Shown: piece after piece, positions 1-9,500 of the stretch
How the letters are laid out: every line of letters begins with the position of its first letter
How positions within the stretch are numbered: position 1 is the first letter of the stretch
DNA from: Cephalothrix simula
Lineage: Eukaryota > Nemertea > Palaeonemertea > Archinemertea > Cephalotrichidae
Direction: 5' to 3'
Assembly (NCBI GenBank): GCA_035591015.1
Contig: JAXIUW010103338.1
Coordinates: forward strand, 1-13,802
Length of the DNA stretch: 13,802 bases
Translations under genes and position numbers: made by a program
The notes under the pieces: model-generated
Told to the model about the DNA's origin: nothing
Databases searched by the model: none
Seen by the model: only the letters and a program-made list of their open reading frames with translations

Positions 1-203
1 TTAAATTTGTATTAAAAATATTAAATTTGTATTAAAAATATTAAATTTGTATTAAAAGTATTAAATTTGTATTAAATATATTAAATTTGTATTAAATGTG
101 TATTAAAAGTATTAAATTTGTATTAAATGTATTAAATTGTATTAAAAATATTAGATTTGTATTAAAAGTATTAAATATATTAAATTTGTATTAAATAATA
201 ATT
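1..203. repeat. AT-rich minisatellite, 20-bp unit
   Basis: About ten tandem copies of a 20-bp unit, TTAAATTTGTATTAAAAATA, with small variants (AAGTA, ATATA, ATGTA endings) and occasional short insertions or deletions. It starts at or before the window edge and decays by about position 203. It lies in the intron after exon 16. No coding sense is seen in it. Confidence 0.93.
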
Positions 204-323
204 TAATACATGTCTGTACAGTATTAAATTCAAGTGATGTGCCCCTTGTATCTAAATGTGGTAGGTCCTTTGGAGTATTCTAATTTTGAGGTTTTGTATC
301 TAAGTACAGTTTTAAGTTCTTAC

Positions 324-513
324 CTTAAGCACCATTTCAACAGTAAAAACTCCTGTGAATACATAATCAAAGTAATTCAATATTTTGTTACGATAGGATT
401 CTGCTCTAACAGGATCCTCAGCAGCCAACGCGATACTACTAGCACAAATGACTATCATGATGAATAAGTCGAAGTAACGAAGATTAACCACAAAATGAGC
501 GAATCGCCGAATT
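324..513 (-). CDS. cac: CaV2 exon 16 of window: IIIS1 and start of IIIS2
   Basis: Sixty-three codons: [20 protein letters not shown], then [19 protein letters not shown] and [24 protein letters not shown]. These are the IIIS1 helix, the conserved AAEDPV loop and the beginning of IIIS2. The acceptor is TATCTTTCTTTCAG and the donor AAG|GTAAGA, phase 0. It is separated from exon 15 by only 81 bp. The rest of repeat III must lie beyond the left edge. The plus-strand frame overlapping it is antisense noise. Confidence 0.96.
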
Positions 514-3500
514 CTGAAAGAAAGATACAAGTAATAATTAAAATACGATATGTGTTCTTAATTTACATTGAATATGTTTGAATGTTTAACTTACGGATTC
601 GTTGGTCCAAATATGAACATGGAACTATAAGGCAGCATTGGCTTAGGACCTCCAAAACCTCCACCATCTCCATCCCCATCGCCGTCTCCATCACCTGCGG
701 ATATAGATAGATTTTCTTGAATACTTATATTCTTTTTAATACATTCATTACCTTAAATAGTTTATAATGCTTTGCATAAATTAAAGAATATTTTTGAAAT
801 AAGAAATTTTTAACTTAGTTTAGATCCTTTTTTAGATCTTAATTTAGAACTATTAACTCACCAGCGTTATCGCCTTCATTTCCCTGCCCATTCATTTTTG
901 ATTTCTCTTCCATTTCAATTGCCATTTGCTTTTCTCTGTTATTCTTCAAATTATTTTTGTCTTTACTGAAAGAAATGCTGTGAATAAGAACGATGTCTTA
1001 GAAAGGACTCCAAAGTTAGACAAATTTTCTAAGCATAAATATAACACATTAATAAAAACAGAATAAAGAATTTTTGAACCAAATGATTCACATCCCACCA
1101 CTCATGCACATAAATAGTAAAAAAGACACTAAGCAATATTTCAGAAAGAATCTAGTATGAATGGTATAACGATTATAATATTCCAGGATTTTTTCTGAAA
1201 TCAATTGAATGAATTGTTTCTGTTTATATAATCCACACATTAAAATGAATATAAATAAACATAAATTTAATCAATTCAGACTTTCTTTTAAACCTCTGTA
1301 AAATTAGACCACACAAAAATATTGTAAAAACTGAAACTGATTAACCGAAATATGCAAGTAAATCACATAACACAGTTTTTGGTGGAATAATTCAAATGAA
1401 GTTTTGTCAGTTTGAGGTTACACCTAGTCTATTTTAAAAGACAGTTGTTTAAACCCCCCTGTTTGTGTTTGCTATAACCAACGTTATATCGTAACATGAA
1501 TAATGTTGAGACATTCGTTTTCTAAAGTTAACTACTACACTCCCTAATTGATCGGTTATATATGGCTGGATCCCTAGTAGATCGTATATATATATAATTA
1601 CAAAATAAAAATGTTGTGAAGTTCGTGGTGCCACCGAGCGGCAAAAATCTGAATTACATCATAAAAACACAGCAAAACTGGTGATGCGAAAGTAAAAACC
1701 GACTGCAGGAACTTAAAAAACAATTTTTAGCTTAGGTGGAAAACTTTATTTTTTAAAAAAACGTCTCAGTGACGTCGTAGGCTCATTTTGATTACGTCAT
1801 CAGGGTCAAAAATGCACATTTTACACAGAAATAGGTAATATAACACAACAAATGAAGGTTGTGATGTGCATGCACAAACCATATAAGTAGCAATCAATTG
1901 GATTGAGTACCACTCCGAGTTAGCGCCCCAAGCGGGATTTAGAGGGTGAAATAATGTTTTTGTTACCAATTTAGCACTTAAATGATATTAACCCAATAAA
2001 TTATTATTTATTTATTGTCACTTCATCTATTGTCACTTATATGGCATGCGTACATTACTACCTTCATTTTGATATGTTACATGACCTATTTTGGTGAAAA
2101 GTATATTTTGGACCCTGATGACTTCGTCAAAAATGTCTTGGAACAGGGTATTTCCAAATGACTCTTAAATTTTGATGACGTCATCATTGCGGCCCTAAAC
2201 GGCAAAAAACTGAATTACGTCGTAAGAGCAGAGCAAAAATGGCAAGAGGTAGGTTTTCGGATTTTAGAAATCACCCTATGACGTCATATGCCATATCCAA
2301 CGATACCTCATTTATCCAGCGATACCTCATTCAACCCCTTACGATCATTTTTTCTGTCAGTGAGGGCGAGTAGCCTCAAACTGACAAAACCTCATTTCAA
2401 TTATTCCACCAAAGTAGATAAACCCAAAAATAAATAAATTTAAAAAGCAATCAGATATTAAGCACCTTTAAAATAAATATAAAAAATGTAACTTTTATCA
2501 CCACTGAAGCATTGATTACATTCATGTAATTAATTTTAAAAATATTTTTGAATAATAATAATTCATGTTACTTGACGATTAATACATGAAATGCCATACT
2601 CATGAAACGGTAAGTGTATAAGTAATTCAAAATGAACTGCAACCACCACTTTGTCAAAATATATTATTCAAATTAATCTATATCTACCTACTTTAGGGAT
2701 TTTATTTTTTAGTTGTACTTACTAATTAAAGTTGCCTGTCTTTGGGTCCTCATTGTTCTGTGGACTTGGAGGACAAATGTTGATAGGAGGTGGATCGATT
2801 CCTCCTGACGGAAACATAAATGCATCATTGACATCAGATGTTATTCCTTCTTTGCGCTGAAATAAAGAAAACAAGTATTAGAATAAAGAAAAGATAAAAA
2901 TGATATTATGACACCTTTGGACACCTTAGTTAATTCAAACAAAGAAGAGCCTAAAAACCAAAACAATATGCTTTAAATTAGTTATAAAACTAAACTAGAT
3001 AGGACAGGTTATTAAACGAATTACAAAAAAGCATTTAAATTTCATTTTTACGTGCAAATTATAAGCCAAATTAACTTTTTATGTAAACAAAATTAATAAC
3101 TGAAAATTTAAATGAGTGTCCACCTATATTACTACTTGCACGTTATTTTTCTAAATCAAAATGTGAATGTATAATTTTCCTGAAAAATTTAATATCCTAA
3201 GAATCCTAATCTTACATGTAAGTCTTTCATCATAATAAGTTTTAAATATTCAAAAAAGATATAATTTCAGTTAGTATATTTACAAAAAATTAAGTTAGGA
3301 GTGCTTGAATTAAAAATATACTTCAAAAGAATATATTTATTTTGAATAAATATATATGAATGAGAATTGTAATAATAATCTTTCAAGTCAGTAAAAATAC
3401 TTATCACGTGACATATTTACATCTTCGCTTTTTTGCTGCTACTGTATACTATTTATGTTATGGAAAAATGTTACAAGCATAATGTAAGCTATACAGTATT

Positions 3501-6500
3501 GTTCTTCATGCAATATATATAGTGTACTATGTTACATGCGCATCAAATTTTGATGATGCAGTATGCAGTATTTTTTTTGCAAATCATTCAAATATCATAT
3601 TTGACTTCATTTACATAATTGAGACTTGAGAGAATACATGACACAACAAAAATTTAATTCATCGCTGAGGGTCGTGCAGGGAACAAAGCAAAATTTCGAA
3701 TTGATGGCTTAAAATAATAAAAAAAAAAGAATAAAATTAAATGTATGTTTAATGTGATATTTGTGAGTCATTAAGTGTTATCATAATACATGGTTTTGCA
3801 ATGTCAATATACTAAATTTATTATAAACTGATGATCTAATCTAGTGAATATTTACTGACCCAATGATATTTGATATATTTAGAAAAACATTGACAATTTG
3901 TAATCCTGAGCTCTTATATTTTGTGAAACAATGGTAATACCTTAAATCAGTGCCTTCTTTTAATGTGCATGTCCAAAATTTAATCATTTATTATTTATCT
4001 GAAGCAATTACACAGCTGTGTGTATATCGTGACCTATTCTAAATCTAGTGATTTTATATCTATTATTAACCCTTTTGGCTTCTTCCTCCTCCTGGTCAAT
4101 TCGCTAATAAATAAAGATGATAGTAATGATTCATTTAAATGATTTTATAAAGCCAAATCTTTGAACTTTTTAGAATTTTTTCTTTATATATTGAAGGTTG
4201 ACTTATTTGAATCAATACTAAACCCTTATTTCAGCCTGTACAAGTTGACGATGCTAAGAACAAAAGAAAATTCAAAGAAAATATTAAAATATTCTGATTA
4301 AAATTGTGGTAATAAAAAGTAAAAATGAGAAAAGAAATAGTACAAAAATTTCAAAATTAACTAATCGTATTTGTGCGTGTATAATTCAAAACACATTTTT
4401 GAGATCTATAATTACTTATCTTATTTTATATTTTATTATTAACGATGTATATTTAAAAAACGTTTGTAGTCGAAATAATTATAAATTGTATAGATGTGTA
4501 TGTGTAGCTATTATAGTCGCTACAATTAAAGAGGTATTTCAAATCCGAATAGAGATAATAGTGCATAAAATTGTTCGTGCAAGAACTTGCGTGCTGATAA
4601 AAGAAACAAGTTCAGGCTTAATAACAAGCAGAACCTGTGCATCCCCGGCCTCGGCTTGTGCCGCAGCTTCTTTGCGTTCCTGACGACGCTGTAATTAATT
4701 ATTGCAGGTATAAAATTAAAATGAAGAAAAAACGTAATACTTTTACCATGCTAAAAACGTAAGAGCAGTTCATTTATTTAAATAAAGGTTTATTTGAACA
4801 CACCATGCCAAAATAATTTTAGATAACCTAATTTAAACTGGCATTTTATCAAAGTAAAGGCGGGCCAAATAAAATTTAAAAAGCCAGTAAACAAAAAATT
4901 ACATGTTATTACGCATAAGCGCCTTTCACTGAAACGCATTTACTGGACATAAAACAACACCAAGACGAAAAACAAGAATATTTGTAAAACAACACATATG
5001 GCAATTTAATTTAAATGATAAGGGGATGAGGGGAGAATGCTTGAATTGAGCCTTTACTCGATTTAAAAAATGCAATTTTAGTTGAAATATTTTTAACGCA
5101 GAGCGCAATGTTAGATAAACATTGTACAACTAGTATACACACTAGAGGTTCACTAATGCATTCCTTCTACAATTCACTAAAATATCATGACCAGTGTTTA
5201 TTTAGACGGTTTTTGTTCCCCAATTTTATTAGAAATTCTTTAGGGATACTCAAAATTGAAATTTTTGCTGTTTCTGGTTTGGTATTTTTGTCCGCACGTC
5301 GATTTTTACCCAATGCTTTGCGAAAATCTGTTAAATAGCTGAAAGGTATTTAAAAATACACTTCTGAGTCGAATTTTTATCAACGAATACCCATTATCAA
5401 TAATATTGTTTCTAAAATGTGGCATGATTATGAAAGCATTTTTTGGCAACTCTGTATACATAAAGGAGAAAACCAAAGTATTTTGTTTATCCCTTTATTA
5501 AAACCAGTACAAAATAAATAAAAGGTCACGATAACAACTACTGCTAAATAGATATAAATATTAATTTATGTCCAACCAGTAATTCTTCCTCTTGCCGACG
5601 CTGATAATAAATTAATATATTGATGATAATAAATAATAAAAAAGCAAAATGAGGTCAAGGTTTGTCCTCTATTTTGTATCAGTGCTTTGCAAACAGAAAC
5701 CTACAGTAAGGTGGTTGGCTCAAATAAAATTAATCAAGGATATAAAAATACCTAATTAAAATTATTTATTTAAATTTTGTTCTACCGAAAGTCATAGGCT
5801 CAATTTCAACCTTATGAATGGTGTTATACTTTGTCCGAAAATTAGATTGCTTCTTTGTATTGGATTGCGCCATTGAATTTGAGAGATAACTTTAATTAAG
5901 TAACCTCTACAATTGATAAATTTCGCAAATTCAAATACTTGCAGAGCAATATAATTCAGGAAAAAGTATAAAGAACAACAATTGAATTATTTTTATTATA
6001 ATCAATCATGTCATAGTTTGTTTAGAGATTCAGGGCACAAAAATATGGGAAGTGCTTAAGGAATTCAAACAACAAGCAATTAATTTAGTTTTTTTCATAC
6101 TAGGAGAAATTAAAAAAGTGTGATTACTGAAAGAGCCGGATTGTTTTAATTTGAACTGAAACCCAATCTTATAACAATAGAAGTGCGCCAAAAAGCATAT
6201 GATTCAGGTTAATCAAAAGGAACAATGATGACGCCTTGAAGAAAATGAAAAAATAAGCCTATATCCCAACATAAAAATAAATATTTAAGGGCAACTCCTC
6301 TGATAATCAATTTTACTAAAACATACATAAAAATTAATTATGGAGTAATCTTCCCTGAATAGAAACTGTAACCACATGATTAAACTATTAATGTTGAAAA
6401 TCATATATTACCTTCTCTTCTTCCGCCTCTGCTTCTTCTTCTGCAGCTGTCAACTCCTGCGCATTGGCCAAATTGTCTACAGCAATGGCCAAGAATACAT

Positions 6501-9500
6501 TCAGCAGTGTATAATTACCGAACAGTACTAAAACTATAAAATAAAGGGAGTACCACATTCCCTGGCCATTGATTCCACCTCGAGAACGAATACCATTGTA
6601 CATCACCATGTTCCAATCTTCACCAGTAAGAATTTGAAACACAGTTAATAAGGCCATTGGGAATGTATCGTAGTGCATGGCTGGACGGCCCTCTGGAAAG
6701 TTCCACCTAAACAAAAGAAAGTTTAATTCTTAATATCACAAATAAAATAGAACAAATGAAAATCTAGAATCTTAATGTAGTATATTTAATATTTTCAATT
6801 AACTGTGAATATTTGATAACAAAATTTATAAATTTATAACTGAAGTAAAACGATTTTCCAAAGTACACCAAACTATGTATATTATATTACTTTTTGATCT
6901 TATTTGAATTAATTAATAACTACTCACTCTCCTCCAAAGAGCTGCATTCCAAGAAGTGCGAATATGACAATGAATAAGAAAAGGAGAAACAACAATGATA
7001 TGATAGAACGCATACTGTTTAAAAGAGACACAACCAGATTTCTCAAAGATGACCAATATCTGAAAAAAATACATTAATTAGTTTACAGGAAGAAAAAGTT
7101 CAGAGTAGTAATTGACTATAGAATTATAAATAATACCTGGTAACTTTAAAAATACGTAAAAGTCTTAAGGCTCGAAGCACTGATAAACCAAACGATCCTT
7201 CTCTAAAGTGTGACCACAATACTTCAAATATACTACCAATGATGACCTAGAAGAAATTCGAAAAATCAGTATCTGTCTATTTTTTATCTGTTTGTTTAGA
7301 ATTAGTTTAGTAAATAAAAATTACTTACGACACAGTCAAATATGTTGAAAGACGATTGGAAATAAATACGAGGACCAAGGCCATACATTTTTATACTCAT
7401 TTCACTAATAAATAAAGCCAGGAAAATATATTCAGCCCAGACTGAAAGTAAAGGGTTAATAGTAGTAAGTATTATTTTAGTATATTATTTTAGGGTATAA
7501 GGTGACATTTACTTCACAATTCTAGGGGTGATCAGAGAATGTACTTACATAAAAAATCATCCAACCATTTTGGTTGATTATAATGTTCAACGGCAACACA
7601 CATTGTGTTTAAAAAGACTAATACAATAACAGCCCAATAGAATGTTTGTGTTTTAACCATTTTTCGTATTGATATTCTGAAGTGCAAAAAATAATTCATA
7701 AAAACATACAAAAAAATACGATTATTTAAAAAATGCAATACAAGATGAAAGAAATATAATAATTTCTTAAAATGAGAGCAGAAAAAAAAAGAAAGGTAAA
7801 CAATTTCTACAAAATATGATTTATATAAAATAAATAAAAAGTAGATGTAAAATTGTTTTTAGTTTTGTGCATAATGTATAATTTTTCCTTTCACAAAGCA
7901 ATTACAATTAAAATTAAAGATAACCATCTATATTGGAAAATAAGTAAATAACAAAATTAGGTTTAAATAACTTAAGGCTGTTTACTCAAGAGAATACATT
8001 ATAACCTTAGGGAATCATTTAATAATATGTTTTATGAATATTAAAAGCCCAAACTGATGTAGACATAACCAAAACAAGCTACTGCTAAAAGTATTCTAGA
8101 TGTCGCTATGCAGAATTCTGCACAAGTGTTTTTTTGTTTCAAAAATAATAAGTGAGGTGATAACTGAATTATTTGATTGTACTTATATACTTATATATAT
8201 AATCATATACTTATATATGTACTTATACTTTGGGCATACTAAAGTGATATGATAAATGACTGAATGCTTTGTGAAAATCATACAGTAAAGTGAGCTTTCA
8301 GAATTAAATTTAATTTTATTTTATCTTATTTTACTAATTCAAAAGGTGTATAATTGAATTGAACAAATAATTAATTTCTATAAAAAGACAAAACATCAGC
8401 AAGGCAAGCTCTTGCTTTATGAAATCAAGATTAAACAACTGAAATGTTTATATAAATTAGTATTTTGATGATCAAAACTTTATTTATCAAGCTGGTGAAT
8501 AATCAAAAATAATCAAACAATTATTTCAAAACATGAAATACATACCTCGCTTTTCTAGCAAATAGGTGAAAAATAAAAGCATATTTTCTCAAAAACAAAA
8601 GAAAACACTTTGAATAAATCAAGCCAGGAAAAATAACACAATTCTGTTGCAACAAATGTTGGCTAAAGGATTGTAAAAATAATACTTAAACCGATAACCA
8701 TAGCTAATCAAGGGTCAGTGTGAAAACTCAACAGATATACATGACAAGCTATTAAGAAGTAGGTAAAAGGAAAATGCTTACCTTAAACGTTTCTCTGCTC
8801 TCCAGCAGGATGAAAAACGTGTTTTTCTTTGAGGCGGAAGTCCAAAAGTAGCTGGGTTATATGGATCTAAAATTTAAAACAAAAAAATGCTTTATTTTGG
8901 CATATAAATATGATTAACATTTAAAAAATGTGAACCAAAGGCATTTATTATAGTTTGGAAGGGTCGGGATTATAATAATTGGAAATACCAGAATTGTATT
9001 ATGCAGATATATACAATAAACCACATATGCACAAAACACAGTAATGACAATTATTGACCAAATAATTCCTGGTAATCCCAATAGGAAACTCGTGATCATA
9101 ACAGAAAAATCTGTTTAATATTTTTAGATGATCGAAAAGCTAAATTTTAATATTCTGGACTTACTGCAAGTTAAATTCATATGAAATAAAGTAACACAAG
9201 GCATACGATAAATTAATGTTACTTTACACATGCACACAACTAAAAATAAAATTTACATGGACGAAACATATTACAAGAGGACGAATACAATTTAAAAAGT
9301 CACAAAAATTATATAAGACTGGGAGCTGGAAGGGGTTTTAAAGTTGAAAAAAATAACAAAAAATAATAATGAAGAACTTTATTAATAATAACAATAATCG
9401 GACTCGCAGATGAATTGGCCAATTAAGGGGATATTAACATCCTTACACTCAAACAACTGCAAAAAACACGTGTTAGTGAGCTCTTCCTGTATCTTTTCAT

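Larger units (their letters stand above)
1378..2413. mobile_element. MITE-like non-autonomous DNA element with 44-bp terminal inverted repeats
   Basis: The first 44 bp (1378-1421, starting TTTGGTGGAATAATT) recur as the reverse complement at 2370-2413 with three mismatches. Between them the sequence is less AT-rich than the surrounding intron and contains TGACGTCA-like palindromes, an internal inverted repeat and two 43-bp direct copies. No transposase can be read in any frame; the short open frames inside lack recognisable domains. The inverted repeats end sharply at TTTGG/CCAAA. No clear target-site duplication is visible (left flank ACAGTT, right flank GTAGAT), so the superfamily is unassigned. 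Confidence 0.82.
966..2722 (-). other. Intron between exons 13 and 14, with transposon-like insertion
   Basis: A 1757-bp intron. Its middle 1036 bp are the inverted-repeat element described separately; the flanks are plain AT-rich intron sequence with no further exon that I can support. Confidence 0.85.
7677..8781 (-). other. Intron between exons 4 and 5
   Basis: 1105 bp. It holds the candidate 9-nt microexon, a TACTTATA-type repeat at about 8180-8229 and a perfect 14-bp palindrome, TGCAGAATTCTGCA, at 8109-8122. Otherwise it is plain AT-rich sequence. Confidence 0.7.

Noticed and set aside
1-203. CRISPR-like array
   Set aside because: The repeat is a contiguous 20-bp AT-rich tandem array without spacers, in an animal intron.
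234-467. Plus-strand open frame of 77 codons
   Set aside because: It overlaps exon 16 in antisense and has no recognisable content.
1766-1969. Minus-strand open frame of 67 codons inside the inverted-repeat element
   Set aside because: No transposase or other domain is visible; the element appears non-coding.
4223-4246. Possible 12-nt microexon (GCTGAAATAAGG) with AG and GT on either side
   Set aside because: There is no pyrimidine tract before the AG (CTTGTACAG) and the donor GTTTAG is poor; support is too weak beside the three listed microexons.
4306-4683. Plus-strand open frame of 125 codons
   Set aside because: It has a low-complexity, AT-driven composition, no recognisable domain, and its end is the antisense of exon 11. 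It is most likely chance.
5108-5338. Plus-strand open frame of 76 codons
   Set aside because: It is intronic, shows no domain, and has a composition typical of chance frames here.
5785-5812. Short minus-strand stretch reading VEIEPMTF between AG- and GT-like sites
   Set aside because: It would end in phase 1 and break the frame into the next exon, and its acceptor context is poor.
8914-9099. Minus-strand open frame with a long hydrophobic stretch (61 codons)
   Set aside because: The hydrophobicity follows from T-rich sequence. It has no homology I recognise, and exons 3 and 4 already join in phase without it.
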